Shown here: positions 16,182 through 23,802 of the stretch, piece by piece
Position numbering within the stretch: the first letter of the stretch is position 1
Layout of the letters: every line of letters begins with the position of its first letter
From: Anaerolinea sp.
Lineage (GTDB): Bacteria > Chloroflexota > Anaerolineae > Anaerolineales > Anaerolineaceae
Length of the DNA stretch: 35,736 bases
Assembly (NCBI GenBank): GCA_029975965.1
Contig: JARKOV010000023.1
Span: 1-35,736 of the forward strand
Reading direction: 5' to 3'
Translations under genes and position numbers: made by a program
Notes under the pieces: generated by a model
Told to the model about the DNA's origin: nothing
The model's input: only the letters and a program-made list of their open reading frames with translations
The model's database searches: none

Positions 16182-16261
16182 CGACGATCGGTTTGTGTTT
16201 TTTGTTGAATGTGGGCTCAGCCCCACATTTTGCAATAAATTGGAACACCATCGACGATCGG
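16182..16261. repeat. Palindromic intergenic repeat, copy 3 of 3, flanked by 10-bp direct repeats
   Basis: The core TGTGGGCTCAGCCCCACA with the ATTTT tail matches the elements at 1145-1203 and 3334-3392, including a preceding TTGTGTTTTTT stretch. Here the 60-base element (16192-16251) is bracketed by CGACGATCGG at 16182-16191 and 16252-16261. That looks like a target-site duplication left by insertion. The right copy lies ten bases before the end of the SGNH hydrolase gene. Confidence 0.6.
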
Positions 16262-16270
16262 GCTGGAAAA

Positions 16271-16990
16271 TCAGGGCTGGGGAAGCGTGAGCAAAAATTT
16301 CATGATTTCATCGGCGATCATGCGCGCCCCGATCCGGTTGAGGTGCACCCCATCGATCAGCAGCGAATAACCCTGGCGGGCGGAGAAGTTGTGGAAATCT
16401 TCGGCATGCAGCAGCCAGCGCGCGGCAAATTCCATCGTTTGGAAAGCCGACCCACGGTAAGGACGGCCCGGCTGGCGCCCATCGGCGCTCAAATAAGCCG
16501 CCATGCGCTCGAAAACCGGCAGGTAAGCAGCGCCATGCTCGGCGCAAATCTTGCGCACCGCCGCGTTGTACGCGCGCACGCTGATCACCGGCGCAGAATT
16601 CAGCGCCTCGCCCAGCGGGGGGATCGAAGCGACCGCGATCACCGCCCCGGTGCGCTCCTTGAGATAAGCCACGATGCGCGAAAGGTTGGCGCTCGATTCG
16701 GCCAGGTCGGGGCTGTGCGACATGCCCTTGACCAGCGTGAAGAACAGCGCGCTGAACGGGCGGATCACCGAGATGACGTCGTTGGTCCCCGCCAGGATGG
16801 TGATCACGTCCGGCTTGTAATCGACCAGGCGGTGCATGCGCTGGAGCAGGTTAAAGGTCAGGTCGCTGTTGACGCCGGCGTTGATAAAGTGGAATTGGCT
16901 GAGCGAAGGATGGTCCGCCAGCATTTCCACGTAACTGGCGCTCACCTGCCCGCGAGTGATGCTGTCTCCGAAGCAAACGACGGTCCGCAT
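16271..16990 (-). CDS. SGNH/GDSL-family hydrolase
   Basis: 239 aa. Block I is CFGDSIT with catalytic Ser10. Block II Gly/Asn is in INAGVNSD. Block III is AGTND. Block V is DGVHLN with Asp213 and His216. All catalytic and oxyanion-hole positions are present. There is no signal peptide, so it acts in the cytoplasm. Such enzymes are esterases, lipases or acetylxylan/lysophospholipid hydrolases; the substrate cannot be predicted. A TATAAT box lies about 30 bases upstream, with an AGG-rich weak SD between. It stands alone. Confidence 0.9.
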   Translation of the reverse strand: MRTVVCFGDSITRGQVSASYVEMLADHPSLSQFHFINAGVNSDLTFNLLQRMHRLVDYKPDVITILAGTNDVISVIRPFSALFFTLVKGMSHSPDLAESSANLSRIVAYLKERTGAVIAVASIPPLGEALNSAPVISVRAYNAAVRKICAEHGAAYLPVFERMAAYLSADGRQPGRPYRGSAFQTMEFAARWLLHAEDFHNFSARQGYSLLIDGVHLNRIGARMIADEIMKFLLTLPQP

Positions 16991-17131
16991 TTTACCTGCC
17001 GTGGGAAGAAGTGTTTTGATTATACGCGCAATCGACCACCCATGCCAGGCCGGTTAGATAGGCCTTTCACCCGCCCACCAAACCTGGCAATGCCCTGCCC
17101 CACAAGCCATGCCCTAACCCAAAAGGGTGAT

Positions 17132-17159
17132 TTCGCATTTCCAAATTTCATGCTACACT
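17132..17159 (+). promoter_or_regulatory. Extended -10 promoter for the 617-kb-class secreted protein gene at 17212
   Basis: TTCGCA (17132-17137), a 16-base spacer, and TGC-TACACT with the extended TG motif (-10 at 17154-17159). A small hairpin (CCGCTG/CAGCGG, about 17168-17186) lies in the leader, and the ATG is about 50 bases downstream of the -10. Confidence 0.5.
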
Positions 17160-17211
17160 ACAAGCACCGCTGCCAGGGTCAGCGGCGCTTGGTTATGGAT
17201 TCTCGCGGCGA

Positions 17212-19077
17212 ATGAAAAATCTGCGCAGCCTCTTTCTGATCACACTGGCTGCTCTCCTGGTCTTGGGGGGGTGGTTGGCGCGCGCCGGCAGCCTGGCACA
17301 ACCCGTGCTGGCCCAGGATCCTGAGCCCACCCCCGAAATCCCGGTCCGCAAAGCCCTGATCACCTACCAGTTCACCCGCTCGTACTGGTGGCTGGCAGAG
17401 TGGGCCGACAACGAAATCCACTGCCGGCTCTCGGTCGAGCACGAAGGGCAGCCCACCTACAATGAAATTGAAGGAATCTGCGGAAAACCGACCGCCGAGC
17501 TGTGGTTGAAAAGCGCGCCGTGCAATTTTGCCGAAAAACCCGCCAACCAGTGCCCGGGCTTGTACCTGATCGATCGCGGCACCGCGCCCGACTCGCGCGA
17601 GGTCGAGGTCGAGCTGCCCATTCCCGAGGTGTGGTTGAGCGTGGATGGCTGCAATCCCCTGCCGGGCGAGCGGAAATGCTCCACCCTGCCCAACCTGCTC
17701 TTCAGCGGCATGGAGCCTTTGCCCAACGAAACGATCATCTCCATCCAGGGTACCTTCAACGGCGTCCCCTTTGCCTGTATGGGCGCCGAGTGCCGGTTAC
17801 CCATCCAGCCCACCGGCATGGAGGGGGTGGAGGTCGAATTCTGGGCCGATTCGAGCTTCGGGGATTCCAGCCAGCACTACACCGCGCGGGTGCGCCTGGT
17901 GCCCTGGGGCGACTTCATGAACCCCGATAACGGCTCCAACGACCCCAGCGCCTGGTATGTCGACGTGCTCAGCACCCAGTGGGTGGGTGGGGAGATCGCC
18001 AGTTGCTCCTTCACCTGGCAATCTTTCCCTGGGCTCGAGGGCCCTCCCGAGTGGCTCTCGCGGTCGGTCACCGCGCAAGACCTGACCACCGACACCGGTT
18101 ATTACTACCTGGCCGGCGCGTTGATCCAGAACGGCGTGGTCAAGCCGGATGGCTGCCTGGACGGCGGGCTGCAAGCCGCCAACGTGGCCTCGGCTTGCGG
18201 CGTGGAAGCCGCCCGCCCTTACCTGGTCGAATGGCAGAACCGTTTCGATGGCGAGATCCTGCAGGTCTCGCAAGACACCGGCGTTCCGGCCCGCCTGTTG
18301 AAAAATGTCTTCGCGCGCGAGAGCCAGATCTGGCCGGGCATCTTCACCACCTACAAAGAAGCCGGGTTGGGACAGCTCACCGAGCAAGGCGCCGACACCG
18401 TCTTGCTGTGGAACCCGGATTTCTTCGACCAGTTTTGCCCATTGGTGCTCAACCAGGCATACTGCGACCTGAAGTGGGGCAACCTGGAAGCGACCGAGCA
18501 GGCCATGCTGCGCGGCGCGCTGGTGAACAAGGTCAACGCATCCTGCCCGGACTGCCCGACCGGCATCGACATCTCGCAGGCCCATTACAGCGTGCGGGTT
18601 TTCGCCGAAGGGTTGCTGGCCAACTGCGAGCAGACCGGGCGCATCTTGCGCAACCTGACGGGGCTCGAGCCGGGTTTATCCAGCAGCTATGAAGACCTGT
18701 GGCGTTTCACCTTGATCAATTACAACGCCGGACCTGGCTGCCTTTCGAACGCGATCAACGCGGCGCGCGCCGGCGGTCAGCAACTCACCTGGGCCAACGT
18801 CACCGCGCGCCTCGAGCCGGCCTGCCAGGCGGCCATCGGCTACGTGGAAGACATCAGCCGCATTCTGAAGGCAACCCCCACGCCGACCTCCTGGCTGGGT
18901 GCAGGTGGACCGCTGCCCACCCTGCCGCGCGTCTTCAACACGCCCACCCCCGCCCCGCTCCAGCCGACCTTCGCCCCCACCCTCACCCCCGGCGGGCCGA
19001 CGCCTACGCCCACCCCCACGGGTGAAGGCTACCTGGCACCCGGCGATCAGACTCCGGAAACCACGCCCTATCCATAA
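17212..19077 (+). CDS. Large secreted protein with a lytic-transglycosylase-like (SLT) domain
   Basis: 621 aa. Residues 1-35 are a signal peptide (hydrophobic LFLITLAALLVLGGWLA, probable cleavage after VLAQ). Residues about 45-330 form a Cys-rich beta region I do not recognise. Residues about 345-550 carry the lysozyme-like pattern: ARESQ with Glu370 as the likely catalytic acid, GLGQLTEQGAD (from 385, the place of GLMQLMP in SLT domains), and INYNAGPGCL (Tyr504, the place of AYNAGPG). The spacing from ARESQ to GLGQL is as in lytic transglycosylases. The tail after about 560 is a Pro/Thr linker ending in a short acidic stretch without anchor. It probably cleaves or binds peptidoglycan outside the membrane. 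The N-terminal region has no match I know. Confidence 0.8.
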   Translation: MKNLRSLFLITLAALLVLGGWLARAGSLAQPVLAQDPEPTPEIPVRKALITYQFTRSYWWLAEWADNEIHCRLSVEHEGQPTYNEIEGICGKPTAELWLKSAPCNFAEKPANQCPGLYLIDRGTAPDSREVEVELPIPEVWLSVDGCNPLPGERKCSTLPNLLFSGMEPLPNETIISIQGTFNGVPFACMGAECRLPIQPTGMEGVEVEFWADSSFGDSSQHYTARVRLVPWGDFMNPDNGSNDPSAWYVDVLSTQWVGGEIASCSFTWQSFPGLEGPPEWLSRSVTAQDLTTDTGYYYLAGALIQNGVVKPDGCLDGGLQAANVASACGVEAARPYLVEWQNRFDGEILQVSQDTGVPARLLKNVFARESQIWPGIFTTYKEAGLGQLTEQGADTVLLWNPDFFDQFCPLVLNQAYCDLKWGNLEATEQAMLRGALVNKVNASCPDCPTGIDISQAHYSVRVFAEGLLANCEQTGRILRNLTGLEPGLSSSYEDLWRFTLINYNAGPGCLSNAINAARAGGQQLTWANVTARLEPACQAAIGYVEDISRILKATPTPTSWLGAGGPLPTLPRVFNTPTPAPLQPTFAPTLTPGGPTPTPTPTGEGYLAPGDQTPETTPYP

Positions 19078-19083
19078 ATAACG

Positions 19084-19872
19084 CTATTCCGGCTTGCGCG
19101 CCACGAGCAGGTACTCGCCCGGCAACCGGGCGACATCTTCGACGTGCTCACCAAAGCGCCAGCGCGCGCTGCTGGGAAATTCCTCCAGGCGCTGGATGGC
19201 CAGCCCGGCCTCCGCCAGCGCGGTGACCACGTCGCCCAGCGGCCAGTTGAACTCGAACTTGTTCTCTGTGGCGCTCTCGCCGCCCTCGAAATGCCCCCAG
19301 CCCGGTCCCTCCCAGGGCCGCGCGCGGCGAAAATAATCGTCCACCAGCCTCAGCCCGGCCTCGTCGACTTCCAGGCAGCTCGCCAGGGGGTGCTCGTCGA
19401 GCAAGATCAAGCGCCCGCCGGGGCGCAGCGCGCGCTCAACCACCCGGGCCCAGGCCGGCAGGTCGGGCAGCCAGACGATCGCCCCCCCGCCGGTGTAAAC
19501 GAGATCCATCGCAGCCGATTGCAGGTCTTCCGGCAGCGCGTAAACATCGGCGGCCTCGAAGCGCACCGCCAGTCCCGCCTCCCGCGCCAGGCGGCGGGCA
19601 ATCTCGATTTGCAGCGGGCTGATGTCCACCCCGCAAGCCTGCGCGCCGCGCACCGCCCACGAGAGGGTTTCTTCGCCGGTGGAGCACTGCAGGTGCAGCA
19701 GGTTCATCCCGGTCACCTCGCCGGCGGCATTCACGGCGCGTTCCGCCAGGATCGACCCGCCCTCTGCGTAGAATTGCGCCGGTCGCGCGATGGCAGCATG
19801 GCGCACTGCGGCGATCTCATCCCAGGCGCGCCGGTTCTGCTCGGTGTACCGCGAAGGGTCACTCACTTTCAC
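19084..19872 (-). CDS. SAM-dependent methyltransferase (class I)
   Basis: 262 aa from GTG 19872, whose GTGA overlaps the stop of the upstream membrane-protein gene; GTG 19866 is also possible. The longer frame reads through that neighbour in another frame and is not used. The start VKVSDPSRYTEQNRRAWDEIAAVRHA is typical of small-molecule methyltransferases. The AdoMet motif I is LLHLQCSTGEETLSWA, with the motif II acid in ACGVDISPLQIEIARR. Motif IV is MDLVYTGGGAIVWLPDLPAWARVV and post-motif RALRPGGRLILLDEHPL. The substrate is unknown. Overlap with the membrane gene suggests coupled translation. Confidence 0.88.
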   Translation of the reverse strand: MKVSDPSRYTEQNRRAWDEIAAVRHAAIARPAQFYAEGGSILAERAVNAAGEVTGMNLLHLQCSTGEETLSWAVRGAQACGVDISPLQIEIARRLAREAGLAVRFEAADVYALPEDLQSAAMDLVYTGGGAIVWLPDLPAWARVVERALRPGGRLILLDEHPLASCLEVDEAGLRLVDDYFRRARPWEGPGWGHFEGGESATENKFEFNWPLGDVVTALAEAGLAIQRLEEFPSSARWRFGEHVEDVARLPGEYLLVARKPE

Positions 19873-20762
19873 TGCCCATCGCTCACCCCGGGTTTCTTCA
19901 CCAACGAGCGGATAATGCGCGCCACGACCGCCGCAAGCGCCGGCAGCGTGAGCAGCAGGAGCAAATTGGCCGCCGAGCTCAGGGTCGACGCGAAGGTTTG
20001 CAAGCCGTTGGCCGGTGCGTCCATGAACACCTCTTGCCGCCCGTTCCAGTAGATACCCAGGTACACCGCGGCCGCGATCCAAACGGCCAGCACGCTTCCG
20101 GCCAACCAGAGGAACGCATTTTTCCGTTGCGGCTCGCGCAGGTAGGCAAACCCGCCCACCGCCAGCATCAGACCAAGCACGGCCACGTAGAGCTCCTCGC
20201 CGCGCGTTTCATCAAAGGCGATCAACAATGCCGCCGGGTACAGGCCGTAGATGCCGAACGAGATGCGCGTCCAATCCGCGCGAACCACCTGGCCAAACCC
20301 TGCCGGCGGGCGCACGAAGCGGACGATGACCAGCGAGGCGACCAGCCAGACGAGCACCGGGACCCAGGCGCGCCAGCCAAGCATCTCGTCCGACTGAAAC
20401 GTGTGCCCAAAGATCCGCAAGCCGGGGACCGCCGACATGGAAAATAGCAGCGTGACCGCCAGCGTCACCCCCAGGTAGGAGAAAACCCAGCGCGGGAAGC
20501 CCATCACCCAGCCCGCGGTGAGCGCTGTGACGAAAACCGCGGCCAGCGCCAACACCACCCATCCTATCACCGTGCCCAGCGTTGCCAAATCCACCTGGGC
20601 AACCTGCGGGAAAATGAGCCCGATCAACCAACCCACCGCCTGGATCAGCGGCCAAAGCAGCAGCGGAAGGGCGCCCACCACCGCCCAACCCACCGTCTCT
20701 GCGGGTTTTTTCGCCGCCGGCTGCCAGGACGCTTGAGCCGGGGCGGTTTGAATTGCATTCAT
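19869..20762 (-). CDS. Polytopic membrane protein of unknown function
   Basis: 297 aa. ATG 20762 follows GGAGG by seven bases; the slightly longer frame has no SD. A Pro/Ala/Lys-rich N-tail (QASWQPAAKKPAET) precedes roughly eight hydrophobic helices, the first around VGWAVVGALPLLLWPLIQAVGWLIGL. The last helix is LLLLLTLPALAAVVARII with a basic C-tail. No transport signature is seen. It is the first gene of a pair with the methyltransferase, with a four-base overlap. Confidence 0.82.
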   Translation of the reverse strand: MNAIQTAPAQASWQPAAKKPAETVGWAVVGALPLLLWPLIQAVGWLIGLIFPQVAQVDLATLGTVIGWVVLALAAVFVTALTAGWVMGFPRWVFSYLGVTLAVTLLFSMSAVPGLRIFGHTFQSDEMLGWRAWVPVLVWLVASLVIVRFVRPPAGFGQVVRADWTRISFGIYGLYPAALLIAFDETRGEELYVAVLGLMLAVGGFAYLREPQRKNAFLWLAGSVLAVWIAAAVYLGIYWNGRQEVFMDAPANGLQTFASTLSSAANLLLLLTLPALAAVVARIIRSLVKKPGVSDGQ

Positions 20763-20894
20763 TTGACCCTCCTTGCACCCCATGGTGCCCATCGACCGAT
20801 CCGCTTACAGGTACCGCGCAAACTGATCAACCTGAACTTCATCATTTCACCGCTACCCACGTTCAAGGATATTGCCTGAACGACGCTAGAAGCG

Positions 20895-22007
20895 TTAAAA
20901 ACCGATTCGCCGCGGGTAACCCGGTCCAGACAGGCGCACATGCGCAGGGTCTTCCGGCCACACGCCGGCGATGGCGGCGCCGCACTGCGGGCATTTTCCC
21001 CCGGCGGTCAGGTGATACCCTTGAATGACGTAACCGCGCCGCTCGATCAGCAGCGCACCGCAAGCCGGGCAGCGCGTATCCTCATAGGTGCCGACCCGAC
21101 CCGGAAGGTTCCCGGCGTAGACGTAGCGCAGCCCGGCCTCCTGACCGATTTCCGCCGCCTGACGCAGGCTGCTCGCCTGGGTAGGCGGCGCGTCCATTTT
21201 GTAATCCGGGTGGTAAGCGGTCACGTGCCAGGGGATGTCTGGCGAGACAGACACCAGGAAGCGCGCCGCCTCCCAGAGCTCGTCCGGGCTGTCGTTGAAT
21301 CCCGGCACGACCAGCGTCACCACCTCCACCCACAGCCCCAGCTCGTGCGCGGTGCGGATCGTATCCAGCACGTGCTGCAGCACCCCGCCCAGCTTGCGGT
21401 AGTTCTTATCCTGCATGCACTTCAAGTCCACCTTGTACGCGCTCAGGTAAGGGCGCAGGTAGCGCAGCGTCTCGGGGGTGGCGTTGCCGTTGGAGACGAA
21501 GGCGCAGTGCAACCCATTGGCTTGTGCCAGCTTGAAGATCTCCACCGCCCACTCGGCGGTGATCAGCGGCTCGTTATACGACGAGACAATGGTGGAGCAG
21601 TTGCTGTGCAGGGCGTAAGCCACCAGTTGCGCGGCACTGAGCTGCCGGATGCCGGCGATGCTCGCATCTGAAGCGGGATCGCGCAGCGCCTGCGAGGTAA
21701 ACCAGTTCTGGCAGTACGAACAATGAAAGTCGCAGCCCAGCATCCCAAAGGTCAGCGCGTCGGAGCCGGGAAAAACGTGTGAAAATGGTTTCTTCTCAAT
21801 CGGGTCGACCTGCAGCGCCGCCACGTAGCCCCACGGCACGCGCAGCTCCCCTTCCCGGTTGAATCGCACCTGGCAGATGCCGCGCCGCCCGGGACGGATC
21901 AGGCAGCGGTGGGCGCAGGCGTAACAACGCAGCGCGCCACCGGGTTGCTTTTCATACAGCTCGCCGGGGGCCGTCAACCGGTCGAGAGTCGCAGATACGT
22001 CGGTCAT
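20895..22007 (-). CDS. amrS: AmmeMemoRadiSam system radical SAM enzyme
   Basis: 370 aa from ATG 22007; the longer frame runs into a repeat region. The radical-SAM cluster motif is Cys92-x3-Cys96-x2-Cys99 in GCDFHCSYCQNW. Before it is a conserved Cys-rich start (Cys28, Cys31, Cys35, Cys45 in RCYACAHRCLIRPGRRGIC). Further family blocks are YNEP, FVSNGN, AYKVDLKC, TLVVPGFND and PWHVTAYHPDYKM. The C-terminus adds a two-knuckle zinc ribbon (CPACG, then CPQCG). Such enzymes use SAM and a [4Fe-4S] cluster, which implies anaerobic chemistry; the product is not established. The usual partners (Memo-like and AMMECR1-like genes) are absent from this window. Confidence 0.92.
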   Translation of the reverse strand: MTDVSATLDRLTAPGELYEKQPGGALRCYACAHRCLIRPGRRGICQVRFNREGELRVPWGYVAALQVDPIEKKPFSHVFPGSDALTFGMLGCDFHCSYCQNWFTSQALRDPASDASIAGIRQLSAAQLVAYALHSNCSTIVSSYNEPLITAEWAVEIFKLAQANGLHCAFVSNGNATPETLRYLRPYLSAYKVDLKCMQDKNYRKLGGVLQHVLDTIRTAHELGLWVEVVTLVVPGFNDSPDELWEAARFLVSVSPDIPWHVTAYHPDYKMDAPPTQASSLRQAAEIGQEAGLRYVYAGNLPGRVGTYEDTRCPACGALLIERRGYVIQGYHLTAGGKCPQCGAAIAGVWPEDPAHVRLSGPGYPRRIGF

Positions 22008-22097
22008 CGCTTTAATAGTACCGCATTTGTCAAGGTTTTGGACAGCCCCGCCGACGGGAGGCTTGCCGCAAAATGATCGCGGTTGCCCGCCGACTCT

Positions 22098-22303
22098 GTC
22101 ATCGCGAGGGCGTGAAGCGAGGAGGCAGCGCCGCGACACCTCTGCTCCATGTCATCGCGAGGGCGCGCAGCGCCCGCGGCGATCTCTCGTTCTGGGTGTG
22201 GAAGGAGGAGAGATTGCTTCGCCGCCACCGGCGTCTCGCAATGACGCGCGGAGAGAGGGCAAGGAGCGATCGCTGCGCTGCCGGCCATGTCATCGCGAGG
22301 GCG
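22098..22303. repeat. Cluster of GTCATYGCGAG-type dispersed repeats
   Basis: GTCATCGCGAGGGCG occurs at 22098, 22151 and 22289. A full palindromic unit runs from 22151 to 22245, ending in the inverse TCTCGCAATGAC with an internal GAGATTGCTTCGC. This matches the widespread CATTGCGAG...GAAGCAATCTC repeat seen between genes in many bacterial genomes. No coding role; the small frames across it are not genes. Confidence 0.8.
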
Positions 22304-22319
22304 CTCTCCCGATTTGCAA

Positions 22320-22576
22320 TTATATTGAAAGGATTTTCTAACGGATCGAGCGCTATAATAGTTGTATAGACCAGATCTCAGCACATGGGGGTGCGCATGA
22401 GACAAATGGCATACACATCCTGACGGCCGCCCCACAGGGGCAAGTTTGCAGTTCTGCAAACTCGTTGAAACTTTCTCGGATCTTTGACGTTATATATATA
22501 AGATTGTGCTGCGCACGCCGGCGCGCCAATCTGTGTCGCTCTTGTTTACCGGGTTTTCGGATGGGAGGAGGTACCT
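22320..22576 (+). other. Possible promoter and leader for the 27-aa peptide gene
   Basis: TATAAT at 22354-22359 (no good -35) and the AT-rich TTATATATATAAG at about 22488-22501 are two possible -10 regions. Between them is a perfect 8-bp hairpin with a 4-base loop (22443-22450 with 22455-22462). The region is gene-free on both strands and could be a structured leader or a separate small RNA; sequence alone does not decide. Confidence 0.35.
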
Positions 22577-22660
22577 ATGTGGATCATTTACCTGGTCGTC
22601 ATCATCATCGGGATTCTGTTCGGTGCCCTCAGCCTGATCAACTTGCGCTCTGAAAGCTAA
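22577..22660 (+). CDS. 27-aa single-pass membrane peptide
   Basis: ATG 22577 is preceded by GGGAGGAGG at ideal spacing. The frame encodes MWIIYLVVIIIGILFGALSL plus the tail INLRSES and then TAA: one transmembrane helix with a short charged C-tail. It lies in an otherwise gene-free kilobase. A strong terminator follows about 80 bases downstream, so it forms its own transcription unit. Its size and make-up resemble small membrane regulators or type I toxin peptides; which one is unknown. An antisense RNA was looked for but not established. Confidence 0.6.
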   Translation: MWIIYLVVIIIGILFGALSLINLRSES

Positions 22661-22739
22661 GATGCAGGAAAATCGAACCGGATAATCCTATATCGTCCAT
22701 CGGCGCCGCGTTCGCTGCGCGGCGGTATTTCAGTCTGTC

Positions 22740-22777
22740 AAAACGAAAATGCGCCTTTACCGGCGCATTTTCGTTTT
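22740..22777. terminator. Intrinsic terminator, bidirectional
   Basis: A perfect 16-bp stem (22740-22755 with 22762-22777) and a 6-base loop. The base of the stem is AAAACGAAAA against TTTTCGTTTT, giving U-runs in both directions. It ends the transcript of the 27-aa peptide gene. Confidence 0.8.
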
Positions 22778-22790
22778 GCAACCGCTTCTG

Positions 22791-23014
22791 GTACTGTGTC
22801 AAATATCATCATCCAATTTCGCAGCACAGCTCGAGCGGTCAGCTAGTGCTGTGTCAAACCTGATAATGATATATCGCGAAGGTGTTTTCGCAAGCGAAAA
22901 CACCTTCGCGAAATTCGATTTTTATGTTTGACACAGTACTAGGTTGATTTCAATGGGTTATTTTGGGGCTTCGCTCACAAAATAACCCAATCGGTTACAT
23001 TCGACAGAGCACTA
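22791..23014. repeat. Interleaved inverted-repeat element, MITE-like
   Basis: Four end-like repeats: A GTACTGTGTCAAA (22791-22803), B TAGTGCTGTGTCAAA (22844-22858), A' the exact inverse of A (22927-22939), and B' TTCGACAGAGCACTA, a near inverse of B (23000-23014). A-A' and B-B' overlap each other. Inside are a 17-bp hairpin (22875-22891 with 22894-22910) and an 11-bp hairpin (22955-22965 with 22978-22988). There is no transposase frame. The last three bases of B' form the TAG stop of the gene at 23012-23779. Confidence 0.65.
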
Positions 23015-23779
23015 ACGAACCTGCTTGAAGTTGACCAAAATCAAGTTCTTCTGGCAGTCGTCATAGGTATCGAAGAACACGCGCGCCGAGAGCGGATACC
23101 CCTCCTGGTCGAGCAGCTGCACCCAGACGGCTTCCTTGGAAGCCACCGCCTGGTCAGCAAGGATAAACTCGTACCCACCCTGCCCATACTGCAGCGCAGT
23201 GCCCGTCAGGCTGAGCAGATAGATCGATTTGTTCAGATAGCCGCCCATCTGCACGGTGATGCCCACCACCGGGGCGCCTTTCATGTCGAAGGCCTGGCCC
23301 GCCACCCACAGCTTGCAGCCTTCATCCGGGTGAATGACCGAGCCGGCCAGCACGGCGGGCTCGCCGCGCAGCATGTAGCGATAAGCAGAAGCGGGCTGCG
23401 TCTCGGTCGGAGGCGCGGCGGTGCCCGTTTCGGTCGGTGCGAGGGTGGCCGTCTCCGTCGGCGGGGCGGGCGTGCCGGTCTGTGTGGGTGGGGTGGTGTT
23501 GGTCGGAGTCCAGATTTCCGGCAGAGCTTTCTGGGTAGGCGTGCCGGTCGGGATGAAGAGGGTCGGCACAGGCGCCGGCGGCGGGAAGGGGTTGAGCGCG
23601 AAGTAGGGGTTGAGGAAGATGATCGTGAAGACCACCCCCAGGATCAAAATCCCCACCAGCAACAGGATGCTGACCATGTCCCAAAATGCGCCGCCGTCGC
23701 CGCCGCTGCGGTGACGCGGCTGGCGCAGGGGCCTCGCCTCAGGCTCTTCCGGCAAGATAAATTCGTCGGTAAATCCCAT
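23012..23779 (-). CDS. Membrane-anchored protein with Pro/Thr linker and extracellular beta domain
   Basis: 255 aa. A cytoplasmic acidic/basic N-tail (about 1-33) is followed by one transmembrane helix (about 35-56, MVSILLLVGILILGVVFTII). A Pro/Thr-rich linker (about 65-130) then leads to a beta-rich extracytoplasmic domain (about 130-255) with two cysteines (GCKLWVAGQAF, then DDCQKNLILV). The latter resembles carboxypeptidase-regulatory-like sandwich domains (GAPVVGITVQMGG), but the match is weak. It follows the parvulin gene by 23 bases in the same direction. Its TAG stop is part of an inverted repeat. Function unknown. Confidence 0.8.
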   Translation of the reverse strand: MGFTDEFILPEEPEARPLRQPRHRSGGDGGAFWDMVSILLLVGILILGVVFTIIFLNPYFALNPFPPPAPVPTLFIPTGTPTQKALPEIWTPTNTTPPTQTGTPAPPTETATLAPTETGTAAPPTETQPASAYRYMLRGEPAVLAGSVIHPDEGCKLWVAGQAFDMKGAPVVGITVQMGGYLNKSIYLLSLTGTALQYGQGGYEFILADQAVASKEAVWVQLLDQEGYPLSARVFFDTYDDCQKNLILVNFKQVR

Positions 23780-23802
23780 TCTGGTCTGTCCCCTCCCTTA
23801 AT

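Noticed and set aside
22004..22459. 151-codon minus-strand frame upstream of amrS
   Set aside because: It is made of GTCATYGCGAG-type repeats translated by chance; no SD or motif.
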